Shown: positions 1 to 7,165 of the stretch, in pieces
Numbering within the stretch: the first letter of the stretch is position 1
Layout: each line of letters starts with the position of its first letter
Assembly: GCF_000812945.1 (NCBI RefSeq)
Contig: NZ_JSYM01000005.1
Span: 1-64,000 of the forward strand
Direction: 5' to 3'
DNA from: Flavobacterium sp. AED
GTDB taxonomy: Bacteria; Bacteroidota; Bacteroidia; Flavobacteriales; Flavobacteriaceae
DNA: 64,000 nt
The notes under the pieces: model-generated
What the model saw: the letters and a program-made list of their open reading frames with translations, nothing else
Database searches by the model: none
What the model was told of the DNA's origin: nothing
Program-made: the position numbers and the translations under genes

Positions 1-342
1 TCATCTTCCCATAACGGAAGCATCAATGTACAGGTAACTGCTACCGATGCCGCTGGTCTTACAGATGTTAAGACAGTTGTGTTAACGGCTAAAGATTTGA
101 CGGCTCCAGTACTCACAGTAGCATTGGATCAGGATGTAAACCTTGACGGATCATGTTCTGTAACGATTCCAGATGTAAGAGGAACCGCAACGGATAATTG
201 CACAGGAACGACAATAGCACAGATTCCAGCAGTTGGTTCAGTGGTCTCATCTTCCCATAACGGAAGCATCAATGTACAGGTAACCGCTACCGATGCCGCT
301 GGACTTACAGATGTAAAAACAGTAGTGTTAACGGCTGGATAA
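1..342 (+). CDS. HYR-like repeat protein, fragment open at the window edge
   Basis: Frame 1 is open from the first base and ends at a TAA at 340-342. It encodes about 1.4 repeat units (SSSHNGSINVQVTATDAAG, then a DNCTGT segment, then a second SSSHNG segment). The stop arises where the end of one unit is joined out of frame to the middle of another, at the tta acg gct / ggataattgc junction near 331-340. The start lies upstream of the window. The same repeat family continues in frame at 457-1923, so this is most likely the front of the same extracellular repeat protein and not a separate gene. Whether the break is biological cannot be decided here. Confidence 0.6.
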   Translation, partial: SSSHNGSINVQVTATDAAGLTDVKTVVLTAKDLTAPVLTVALDQDVNLDGSCSVTIPDVRGTATDNCTGTTIAQIPAVGSVVSSSHNGSINVQVTATDAAGLTDVKTVVLTAG

Positions 343-487
343 TTGCACAGGAACGACAATAGCGCAGAGCCCTTCAATTGGATCTGTTGTTTCATCTTTC
401 CATAACGGAAGCATCAATGTACAGGTAACTGCCACAGATGCTGCTGGACTTACAGAACTCACAACGGAACCATCAATGTACAGGTAA
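338..487 (+). pseudogene. Out-of-frame repeat-unit remnant
   Basis: From 338 the repeat coding sequence continues in frame 2: DNCTGTTIAQ, then SIGSVVSSFHNGSINV, then VTATDAAGLTE. The second junction near 455-470 returns the repeat to frame 1, and frame 2 ends at the TAA at 485-487. This piece therefore carries repeat codons but connects to neither neighbouring frame. Removing both junctions by restoring 101 bp and 187 bp of repeat would give one continuous reading frame. Confidence 0.6.
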
Positions 488-528
488 CTGCTACAGATGC
501 TGCTGGACTTACAGATGTAAAAACAGTA

Positions 529-1923
529 GTGTTAACGGCAAAAGATGTAATTGCGCCAGTACTTATACCAGCGGCTAGTCAGAATGTAAATTTAAATGCC
601 AGTTGTTCAGTAACAATTCCAGATGTAAGAGGAACTGCAACGGATAATTGCACAGGAACGATAATTACTCAGATTCCTTCAATTGGATCTGTTGTTTCAT
701 CTTCTCATAACGGGACTATCAATGTACTGGTAACTGCCACAGATGGCGCTGGACTTACAGATGTAAAAACAGTAGTGTTAACGGCAAAAGATGTGACGGC
801 TCCAACAATAGTTTGTCCGGTAAATATTACATTGTCTGCTTGTCAATCTATAGCAACATGGTCAACACCTGTTGTAAATGATAACTGTGCTGTAACAATA
901 GCACAAACTGCAGGGCCAGTTTCAGGATCAACTTTCGCTCCAAATACAGTCACTACTATTACCTATACGGCAACTGACGCCGCTGGTAACACAAAGAGTT
1001 GTTCATTTATTGTAACAAGAGCTGCAACCCTTTCTGCAACTATCGTTACCAATAAACCTACACTCTACTTTGGTTATGCAGGTGATCAGACTGCAACAAT
1101 CACAGCAACGCCATTTGGAGGTACCGCTCCGTACACTATAAAAATTACAATGGTAAATGGTATAACCCCTGGAGTAGCACCTGCGGCTGTTCGTGTTGAT
1201 GGTAAAATGATCTATGATTTTATTAACTCAGCTGGCGACGAGTTATGGAATCCGGGAGCAAATACAAATTCAGTTTTATCAACAGGTATTACTTCCGCAA
1301 CAAATACAGTGGCTGCCTCATCCACTTCAATACCAATCAATGGTAGCTATTCAGTAAATGTGACGCTTTTGGCAGATGCAAGATTCATTGCAACAGTAAT
1401 AGATGCTAATGGATGTTCTTATGTAACTTCATATGAATTGGCAGCAAAGGTTGATGCTGAGGATGTCCGCTGCTTTGCAGGAAATAGCGGTAACGCCAAA
1501 GTTACGATCTGTCATAGAACGGGTAGCACGAAGAACCCATGCGTAACTATTTGCGTCGATGAGTCTGCAGTGCAGGAGCACCTTAATCATGGAGACTTCT
1601 TGGGCAAATGTACGCCAGATTGTATAGCACCAAAATCTAATGCAAAATTGGTACAGCTTGATAAAACAATTATAGAACCTATTATATTCAATGTAAAAGC
1701 CTATCCCAACCCAACCGATCACCAGTTTACTTTAGTTGTGGAAGGGGACAGCAATGAAAATGTTGAAGTAATAGTATATGACATGCTTGCCAGAATGGTA
1801 AAAAGGATTGAAAAGAGTAATGGACAATCCATTTTATTTGGCGAAGATTTACCATCAGGTGAATATCTTGTATTGATTAAACAAGGTATTAACCAAAAAG
1901 TGGTCAACTTGATTAAACAGTAA
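529..1923 (+). CDS. HYR-domain extracellular protein with T9SS type A C-terminal sorting domain
   Basis: This is a secreted surface or matrix protein. Residues 1-88 are one more repeat unit of the upstream array. Residues 89-164 form a classical HYR domain (APTIVCP start, NDNC, TYTATDAAGN, paired Cys). A beta-rich region follows, then a Cys/His module at residues 328-361 (CHR-TG, NPC, TIC, HLNHGD, GKC). Residues 388-464 are a T9SS type A sorting domain with the AYPNPT start and the LPSGEYLVLI strand, which directs export across the outer membrane and removal of the tail. The annotated ATG at 529 is only an internal codon. Frame 1 is open back to 406 and the repeat resumes by 457, so the natural start lies upstream of the window. 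Specific ligand unknown. Confidence 0.85.
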   Translation: MLTAKDVIAPVLIPAASQNVNLNASCSVTIPDVRGTATDNCTGTIITQIPSIGSVVSSSHNGTINVLVTATDGAGLTDVKTVVLTAKDVTAPTIVCPVNITLSACQSIATWSTPVVNDNCAVTIAQTAGPVSGSTFAPNTVTTITYTATDAAGNTKSCSFIVTRAATLSATIVTNKPTLYFGYAGDQTATITATPFGGTAPYTIKITMVNGITPGVAPAAVRVDGKMIYDFINSAGDELWNPGANTNSVLSTGITSATNTVAASSTSIPINGSYSVNVTLLADARFIATVIDANGCSYVTSYELAAKVDAEDVRCFAGNSGNAKVTICHRTGSTKNPCVTICVDESAVQEHLNHGDFLGKCTPDCIAPKSNAKLVQLDKTIIEPIIFNVKAYPNPTDHQFTLVVEGDSNENVEVIVYDMLARMVKRIEKSNGQSILFGEDLPSGEYLVLIKQGINQKVVNLIKQ

Positions 1924-1940
1924 AACTTATTCAGAATTTA

Positions 1941-1982
1941 AAATCAACTCCATTTCAATTTTTATTGGGATGGAGTTGATTT
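1941..1982 (+). terminator. Hairpin after the T9SS protein gene
   Basis: A perfect 13-bp inverted repeat has arms at 1941-1953 (aaatcaactccat) and 1970-1982 (atggagttgattt) with a 16-nt loop. It lies 17 bp after the stop codon. No long U tract follows, so termination is inferred from position and stem strength. Confidence 0.6.
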
Positions 1983-2134
1983 ATATAGAGACAGGATGTC
2001 TTAGAATTCTGTTTCGAGAAGAAATAGAAATTATAATTTTATTCTATTAGTTATTTGATAAATTTTATAGAACAATAATTTGTATTGCAACATCTTATAG
2101 AATTTATTTCTATTTGTTTTAATTGGGATAAAAA

Positions 2135-2166
2135 AAACACTCTGAAAACTAATTTTCAGAGTGTTT
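2135..2166 (-). terminator. Intrinsic terminator of the ammonium transporter gene
   Basis: Arms aaacactctgaaaa (2135-2148) and ttttcagagtgttt (2153-2166) form a perfect 14-bp stem. On the minus strand it is followed by a run of U. It lies 23 bp beyond the amt stop and can also stop the converging T9SS gene. Confidence 0.85.
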
Positions 2167-2189
2167 AAATTTATTTTATAAAAAATGAT

Positions 2190-3515
2190 TTATAGGTATT
2201 CTCCGTGTTGAGAAATATCTAAACCTAATTCTTCTTTTTCTTCAGAAACTCTTAAAGGAGTAATTTTATTTACAATAAAGAAAAGGAAATAGGATACTGA
2301 AAATGCAAATACAGAAACAAGAACTAATGCTTTTAATTGAATTAAAAACAAAGTAGCATCACCAAAAATTAAACCTTGGTTATCTCCTACAATCGCATTT
2401 ACAGATTTTGATGCAAATACACCAGTTAAAAGCATACCTACCATACCTCCAACACCGTGACAAGCAAATACATCTAAAGCATCATCAATTTTTCCTTTAG
2501 GGAATTTACTCACTACAAGGTTACTTACAATACTGGCAATAATACCAATTGCCATTGCATGAGGAATGCTTACGAATCCAGCAGCAGGTGTAATAGCTAC
2601 TAAACCTACAACAGCACCAATACAAGCTCCCATTGCAGAAAGTTTGTGTCCAAGGATTTTGTCAAGAAATACCCAACCCATTGCAGCAGCAGCAGCAGCA
2701 ACTGTAGTAGTTCCTAAAGCTTGAGCAGCAAGACTTCCAGCTCCAACAGCAGATCCAGCATTGAAACCGAACCAACCGAACCATAATAAACCTGTTCCTA
2801 ATAATACATAAGTAATACGAGCAGGATTTGATTTTTGTACTTTTCTTTTTCCTAAGAACATAGCTCCAGCAAGAGCTGCCCATCCTGCACTCATGTGTAC
2901 AACAGTTCCGCCGGCAAAATCCAATACTCCCCATCCAAATAACAATCCATCTGGATGCCATGTCATGTGACACAAAGGAGCGTAAACAAATAATATGAAT
3001 AAAACCATAAATAATAAGTAAGCCCAGAAACGAACACGTTCTGCAAAAGCTCCTGTTATTAAAGCTGGTGTAATAATTGCAAATTTAGCTTGAAATAAAG
3101 CAAACAAAATCATTGGAATTGTTGGAGCTAATTCCCAAGCAGTGTTAGCACTTACTCCTTGAAAAAATAAGTTTGGCATAGGATTTCCTATAAGTCCACC
3201 TATTGATGGTCCAAAACATAATCCAAATCCAACAACAACCCATAGAACGGTAACTATAACCATTGCCATAAAGCTTTGTAATACGGTACTAATAACATTC
3301 TTTTTACCTACCATTCCGCCATAAAAGAATCCAAGTCCCGGAGTCATTAATAATACAAGGGCGGTAGCAACTATCATCCAAGCTGTATCTCCCGTGTCTA
3401 ATTTTAATGCAACAACATGTGCACCTAATGTTGATGATTCAACAAATAGATGAATTGAAAAAATGGATAATACTAGAATTGTGATTAATATCACACTTAA
3501 AATAATCTTTCGCAT
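2190..3515 (-). CDS. amt: Ammonium transporter, Amt family
   Basis: An inner-membrane channel for NH4+/NH3 uptake. The 441-residue protein begins with a hydrophobic signal-like helix and has about eleven further membrane spans. The Amt signature is clear: the DFAGGTVVHMSAG block gives the ammonium-site Asp (D199) and the first pore His (H207), HMTW gives W186, and DVFACHGVGG gives the second pore His (H353). The order matches E. coli AmtB D160/H168/W148/H318. Length is slightly above AmtB because of the N-terminal extension. No PII (glnK) gene is adjacent, although Amt and PII are often paired, so its regulator must be elsewhere. A run of GCA-type codons at 2684-2700 encodes an alanine stretch inside a helix. 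Confidence 0.96.
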   Translation of the reverse strand: MRKIILSVILITILVLSIFSIHLFVESSTLGAHVVALKLDTGDTAWMIVATALVLLMTPGLGFFYGGMVGKKNVISTVLQSFMAMVIVTVLWVVVGFGLCFGPSIGGLIGNPMPNLFFQGVSANTAWELAPTIPMILFALFQAKFAIITPALITGAFAERVRFWAYLLFMVLFILFVYAPLCHMTWHPDGLLFGWGVLDFAGGTVVHMSAGWAALAGAMFLGKRKVQKSNPARITYVLLGTGLLWFGWFGFNAGSAVGAGSLAAQALGTTTVAAAAAAMGWVFLDKILGHKLSAMGACIGAVVGLVAITPAAGFVSIPHAMAIGIIASIVSNLVVSKFPKGKIDDALDVFACHGVGGMVGMLLTGVFASKSVNAIVGDNQGLIFGDATLFLIQLKALVLVSVFAFSVSYFLFFIVNKITPLRVSEEKEELGLDISQHGEYL

Positions 3516-3552
3516 AGTTTTTAGTTTTAAATTTCGATAAAAATATAAAATG

Positions 3553-3621
3553 ATTTTAAACCCCCTATTAAAAAAGAGTATAATATTTTATTTTTATTGA
3601 TTTTTCATTTTACCCCCCTAT
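3553..3621 (-). promoter_or_regulatory. Paired C-run motifs upstream of amt, candidate activator sites
   Basis: attttaaaccccctat (3553-3568) and attttaccccccctat-like sequence (3607-3621) are direct repeats whose CCCCCTAT cores start at 3561 and 3614. They are 53 bp apart, about five helical turns. They stand out sharply in an otherwise A/T-only region, 46 and 99 bp upstream of the amt start. Helical phasing and location suggest binding sites for a nitrogen-responsive regulator. No known site is recognised. Confidence 0.35.
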
Positions 3622-3817
3622 ATTTTGTGGGTATGTGATAATTCAACATTAAATTTAATGATTTATTAATGTTGTTTTTCTAAAAAACAACAATTCTTAT
3701 AAACTATTAAATTTATCATAATATATTAGCAGTCTTTTAATATTATAGGAGTTATTCGATTATTACACACAATAATAAACAATTTTATCGATAATCTGTT
3801 AAAAATAAGGAATAAAA

Positions 3818-3852
3818 AAAACACCTGATACAATACAAGTATTAGGTGTTTT
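3818..3852 (-). terminator. Intrinsic terminator of the PH-domain gene
   Basis: Arms aaaacacctgatac (3818-3831) and gtattaggtgtttt (3839-3852) form a 14-bp stem with one G-U type mismatch. A/T runs flank it on both sides, so it could work in either direction. It lies 18 bp past the stop of the 3871-4248 gene. Confidence 0.75.
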
Positions 3853-3870
3853 TTTTAATTTTAGAAGTTA

Positions 3871-4248
3871 TTATTTTAAAATGTGTCCACTTAAAATTTT
3901 ATAGACTTCATTGATATTGTTTCCTCCCTTACCAAATTGTTTAGAGATTGGTGTGTCTTCACTTTTTAACCAAATTTTTAATTCAGCATCCATGTCCAGT
4001 ATTCCAGCACTTTCTTTTGAAAACTTTTTGATACTAGAATAAGGAATTGACATATAATCGACTTTAGTGCCAACTAATTGTTTCTCCACCAAAATCAACC
4101 TTTTATTGGTGAAAATAAACATGTCTTTAATTACTTTATATGCTTTCTCGATTATTTCACCGTCAATTAAAATAGGTTCAAATTCTTTTGAAACATTTTC
4201 AATACTAACTTCTGATGCGTTGCCTAAAATGGCATTAAATAGTCCCAT
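3871..4248 (-). CDS. Bacterial PH-domain protein (bPH, PF08000-like)
   Basis: A 125-residue cytoplasmic protein without signal peptide or membrane span. It begins MGLFNAILGNASEV and contains DMFIFTNKRLILV, YMSIPYSSIKKFS and DMDAELKIWL. These are the conserved strands of the small single-domain bacterial PH-like family (Bacillus YvbH/YozO type), and the domain fills the whole protein. The family adopts a PH fold, but its ligand and role are not established. It is a single gene between its own terminator and the divergent ComM-type gene, with 91 bp between the two starts. Confidence 0.85.
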   Translation of the reverse strand: MGLFNAILGNASEVSIENVSKEFEPILIDGEIIEKAYKVIKDMFIFTNKRLILVEKQLVGTKVDYMSIPYSSIKKFSKESAGILDMDAELKIWLKSEDTPISKQFGKGGNNINEVYKILSGHILK

Positions 4249-4339
4249 AATTTTTTAGAATTTATAATTTTCAAAAATAAATTAATTTCAGTGTTATTAA
4301 TGCCAATATTTTACTAATTTTCATACAAAATTAACATAC

Positions 4340-5875
4340 ATGCTGATTAAAGTTTTTGGAAGTGCCGTTTTTGGAGTCGAAGCAACAACGATTACCGTCG
4401 AAGTAAATATTGATAAAGGTATTGGATATCACCTGGTAGGATTACCCGATAATGCCATAAAAGAGAGTAGTTATAGAATTGCTGCCGCACTCAAAAATAA
4501 TGGGTATGCGATGCCTGGTAAAAAAATTACCATCAATATGGCTCCAGCCGATTTGCGTAAGGAAGGATCAGCTTATGATTTGACTTTGACTATTGGGATT
4601 CTCGTTGCATCTGGACAAATCAAAGCAGATGATGTTGATAAATACATTATTATGGGTGAACTTTCTCTTGATGGAGGGTTGCAACCCATTCGTGGAGCTT
4701 TACCTATAGCGATAAAAGCTAAAGAGGAAGGTTTTAAAGGTTTTTTTCTCCCAAAACAAAATGTAAAAGAAGCGGCAATTGTAGCTGGTTTAGATGTTTA
4801 TGGAATTGAAAACATACAAGAAGTCATTGATTTTTTTGAAGGGAAAGGGACTTTGGAACCAACAAAAATAGACACTAGAGCTGAGTTTTATAAAGATTTA
4901 GATTTTCCTGAATTTGATTTTTCAGATGTCAAAGGACAAGAGAGTATTAAGCGGTGTATGGAAATTGCTGCAGCCGGAGGACATAATATTATTTTGATTG
5001 GTCCACCTGGTGCTGGAAAAACAATGCTAGCCAAACGTTTACCCAGTATTTTGCCTCCCATGACTTTGCGTGAAGCATTAGAAACGACTAAAATTCATAG
5101 CGTAGCTGGAAAACTAAAAGAAGTGGGCTTGATGAATCAAAGACCGTTTCGCAGTCCGCATCATACTATTTCGAATGTGGCTTTAGTGGGAGGGGGGAGT
5201 TATCCACAGCCAGGTGAAATTTCTATGGCACATAATGGTGTTTTATTTTTGGATGAATTACCCGAATTTAAACGGGATGTTCTTGAAGTGATGCGTCAAC
5301 CATTGGAAGATCGAGAAGTAACTATTTCTAGAGCTAAGTTTACCGTTACTTATCCATCGTCTTTTATGCTGGTGGCAAGTATGAATCCTAGTCCAAGTGG
5401 TTTCTTCAATGATCCAGATTCGCCACAAACTTCTTCACCACACGAGATGCAACGATATTTGAGTAAAATATCAGGTCCTTTATTGGATCGAATTGATATT
5501 CACATAGAAGTTACTCCTGTTCCTTTCGAAAAATTATCAGATGACAGAAAAGCAGAGAGTAGTGTTGACATTCGAAAGCGAGTTACTGCTGCTCGTGAAA
5601 TTCAATCAGGTCGTTTTGAGCAAATGGAAAATATACATTATAATGCACAAATGAACACGAAACATATCAGAGAATATTGTGCACTTGATGATGTTTCAAA
5701 ACAATTGTTAAAAACGGCTATGGAACGATTAAATCTTTCGGCACGTGCATATGACAGAATTTTGAAAGTGGCCAGAACGATAGCCGATTTGGATGCTGCT
5801 CCCCATGTTGTTTCTGGACATATCGCTGAAGCCATTCAGTATAGAAGTTTGGATCGTGATGGTTGGTTGGGTTGA
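4340..5875 (+). CDS. comM: YifB/ComM-family Mg-chelatase-like AAA+ ATPase
   Basis: A 511-residue protein with the full family architecture. The N-terminal ribosomal-S5-like/Lon-protease-like fold spans about residues 1-165. The Mg-chelatase AAA+ core has Walker A GPPGAGKT at residues 221-228, Walker B VLFLDELPEF and the RSPHHTISNVALVGGG signature. The C-terminal lid contains GPLLDRIDIHIEV and LSARAYDRILKVARTIADL. In other bacteria ComM is a hexameric helicase that promotes branch migration during integration of transformed DNA; transfer of that role to this protein is inference. It is preceded by a 91-bp divergent promoter region and followed closely by one copy of a dispersed repeat. Confidence 0.93.
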   Translation: MLIKVFGSAVFGVEATTITVEVNIDKGIGYHLVGLPDNAIKESSYRIAAALKNNGYAMPGKKITINMAPADLRKEGSAYDLTLTIGILVASGQIKADDVDKYIIMGELSLDGGLQPIRGALPIAIKAKEEGFKGFFLPKQNVKEAAIVAGLDVYGIENIQEVIDFFEGKGTLEPTKIDTRAEFYKDLDFPEFDFSDVKGQESIKRCMEIAAAGGHNIILIGPPGAGKTMLAKRLPSILPPMTLREALETTKIHSVAGKLKEVGLMNQRPFRSPHHTISNVALVGGGSYPQPGEISMAHNGVLFLDELPEFKRDVLEVMRQPLEDREVTISRAKFTVTYPSSFMLVASMNPSPSGFFNDPDSPQTSSPHEMQRYLSKISGPLLDRIDIHIEVTPVPFEKLSDDRKAESSVDIRKRVTAAREIQSGRFEQMENIHYNAQMNTKHIREYCALDDVSKQLLKTAMERLNLSARAYDRILKVARTIADLDAAPHVVSGHIAEAIQYRSLDRDGWLG

Positions 5876-5986
5876 GATTTTCAGATTTTTGATCAACTAT
5901 TTTTGATTTCAGATCTTTATCACAACGCTCCACAAAGTCGTCAACTATGAGGAAGTGACTTTCTATTTTTAACCGACTTTGTTTTC
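5876..5986 (+). repeat. Dispersed intergenic repeat, copy 1
   Basis: About 111 bp beginning at the comM stop codon. It matches 6969-7079 at roughly 85 percent by eye. Shared blocks include tttttgatttcagat, tttatcacaacg, tccacaaagt, gaggaagtgacttt and tttttaaccga. This copy lacks the right-hand inverted end seen in copy 2 and may be a truncated relative. It is non-coding. Confidence 0.75.
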
Positions 5987-6029
5987 GAACTAAAATGAAA
6001 AAAGAAAAGCATAGAAATAAATAAGTCAA

Positions 6030-6057
6030 AAAAGAGATTTCAATAGAAATCTCTTTT
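6030..6057 (+). terminator. Hairpin with U-rich tail, likely comM terminator
   Basis: Arms aaaagagatttc (6030-6041) and gaaatctctttt (6046-6057) form a perfect 12-bp stem with a 4-nt loop, followed by tattttt. It ends only 11 bp before the truC start codon, so truC must be expressed from a very close promoter or by read-through. Confidence 0.75.
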
Positions 6058-6064
6058 ATTTTTG
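6057..6064 (+). promoter_or_regulatory. TAnnTTTG -7 element immediately before truC
   Basis: TATTTTTG is an exact match to the Bacteroidota -7 consensus and overlaps the terminator tail. A start site about 6 nt downstream would fall on or beside the ATG at 6069, which predicts a leaderless or nearly leaderless mRNA. A chance match in T-rich DNA is possible. Confidence 0.4.
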
Positions 6065-6068
6065 CCAA

Positions 6069-6767
6069 ATGTTAGAAATTCTTTACCAAGACGAATATAT
6101 TATAGCAATTAATAAGCCAAGTGGATTGTTGGTCCACAAATCATTTTATGCGCGCGATGCAAAAGTTTTTGCTATTCAAGAATTGAGAAATCAAATAGGA
6201 GGGCAACACGTTTATCCTATTCATCGGTTAGATCGCAAAACATCTGGTGTCTTGTTATTTGCGTTGGATAAAAAAGTTTTAAAAATTATGAATGATCGTT
6301 TTGCCACACGCGAAGTCGAAAAAAAATATTTAGCAATTTTACGGGGTTGGTCACCCGAAGAACTAACGATTGATTATGATTTAACCAATGATGATGGCAT
6401 TATACAAAATGCAATAACCTACTTTCATCGATTGCAAAGTACCGAAATTGAGTTAGAATTTAACAATAAACCTACGTCACGATATTGTTTGGTAGAAGCG
6501 ATTCCTGAAACCGGACGTATGCATCAATTACGAAAACATTTCAAACATATTTTTCATCCCATTTTAGGAAGTCGGCCACACGGTTGTAACAAACAAAATA
6601 AATTATGGTTGGAGAATTTTGAACTGAAAGGAATGATGCTTCATGCACATCAGTTAATTTTTAATCATCCTATAACTAATGAACAATTTATCCTGAATGC
6701 AAAGATTAATGAAGAGTTTAGCAGAGTAGGTACTATTCTTAATCTAGATTTGAATACCTATGAATAG
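6069..6767 (+). CDS. truC: tRNA pseudouridine(65) synthase-type enzyme, TruC-like
   Basis: A 232-residue RluA-superfamily pseudouridine synthase. It lacks an S4 domain and begins directly with the catalytic fold (LEILYQDEYIIAINKPSGLLVH). The catalytic Asp is D55 in the YPIHRLDRKTSG motif. The opening and the LVH sequence after KPSG resemble E. coli TruC, which modifies U65 in tRNA-Ile and tRNA-Asp. A second RluA-superfamily enzyme is encoded at 17677-18366. The specific uridine target is inferred from subfamily resemblance. The predicted promoter lies almost on the start codon. Confidence 0.9.
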   Translation: MLEILYQDEYIIAINKPSGLLVHKSFYARDAKVFAIQELRNQIGGQHVYPIHRLDRKTSGVLLFALDKKVLKIMNDRFATREVEKKYLAILRGWSPEELTIDYDLTNDDGIIQNAITYFHRLQSTEIELEFNNKPTSRYCLVEAIPETGRMHQLRKHFKHIFHPILGSRPHGCNKQNKLWLENFELKGMMLHAHQLIFNHPITNEQFILNAKINEEFSRVGTILNLDLNTYE

Positions 6768-6794
6768 AATACTGATACCATTCATTACTATATT

Positions 6795-6880
6795 TTAGTC
6801 CAATATTTTTTTGTCACATCGAGCGCAGTCGAGATGTATAGCGGGTTCTCGACTGCGCTCGAACTGACAAATCGGACTAA
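6795..6880. repeat. Long imperfect palindrome with CTCGACTGCGCTCG core
   Basis: Nested inverted repeats: ttagtcc (6795-6801) pairs with ggactaa (6874-6880). The 23-nt arm 6812-6834 pairs with 6847-6869 at 21 of 23 positions, and its core cgagcgcagtcgag faces ctcgactgcgctcg. The GC-rich core contrasts with the local AT-rich sequence. From recollection, this core occurs as a dispersed extragenic palindrome in many Flavobacterium genomes; it is not verified here. It may fold as a stable RNA hairpin after truC. Confidence 0.7.
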
Positions 6881-6968
6881 TTGATAAAAAGTATTGGTGT
6901 AATTTGTAAAGTAATGCTTTAAATTATTGTTGTATTTGGAAACAATAGTTTTCAGTATAGAGAGGAGC

Positions 6969-7145
6969 AGATTTCAGATTTTGAATCAACGTTTTTTGAT
7001 TTCAGATATTTATCACAACGTTCCACAAAGTCTCCTACTTTGAGGAAGTGACTTTCGGTTTTTAACCGATTTTGTTTTTATAATATTTTAATTTTAAGGT
7101 CAGTTGGCGACTGAGAAACACATACTCAAAGTTGGAGACTTTGCG
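6969..7145. repeat. Dispersed intergenic repeat, copy 2, with inverted ends
   Basis: 6969-7079 is the second copy of the 111-bp repeat seen at 5876-5986. Here it overlaps a larger structure. The 21-nt segment 7024-7044 is inverted at 7125-7145 with 19 of 21 matches, enclosing two small hairpins: cggtt/aaccg at 7055-7067 and tcagt/actga at 7100-7114. The 122-bp inverted-repeat unit resembles a MITE-like element or a structured transcript. The 398-bp gap 6768-7165 contains this element and the palindrome above but no credible gene. Confidence 0.65.
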
Positions 7146-7165
7146 TAGCGGGGCATTTTCGTTGT

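Larger units (their letters stand above)
1..790 (+). repeat. 246-bp tandem repeat array inside a secreted-protein gene
   Basis: Near-identical units recur with a period of 246 bp (82 codons). The segment tcatcttcccataacgg at position 1 recurs at 247, and the atcaatgta segment at 472 recurs at 718. Between these intact spacings two junctions are short: 145 bp between the copies at 247 and 392, and 59 bp between the copies at 412 and 471. The implied losses are 101 bp and 187 bp. Neither is a multiple of three, but they sum to 288 bp. Each unit encodes a beta-sandwich-like HYR-type repeat with a TATDxxGLTDVKTVVLTAKD strand and one DNC motif. The short junctions are either real recombination products or assembly errors in near-identical repeats. 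Confidence 0.85.
3516..3870. other. 355-bp AT-rich intergenic region upstream of amt
   Basis: No credible gene is present. It holds the promoter side of amt, two C-run motifs (described separately) and, at its right end, the terminator of the PH-domain gene. No TAnnTTTG-type -7 element was found on the amt strand, so the amt promoter position is unresolved. Confidence 0.6.

Noticed and set aside
2684..2700. GCA-triplet run in amt as a phase-variation repeat
   Set aside because: It encodes a short alanine run in a membrane helix and keeps the frame; slippage by single bases is not favoured by a trinucleotide run.
2662..2973. 103-residue minus-strand frame inside amt
   Set aside because: A shadow of the amt coding sequence with Cys/Ser-rich, non-protein-like composition.
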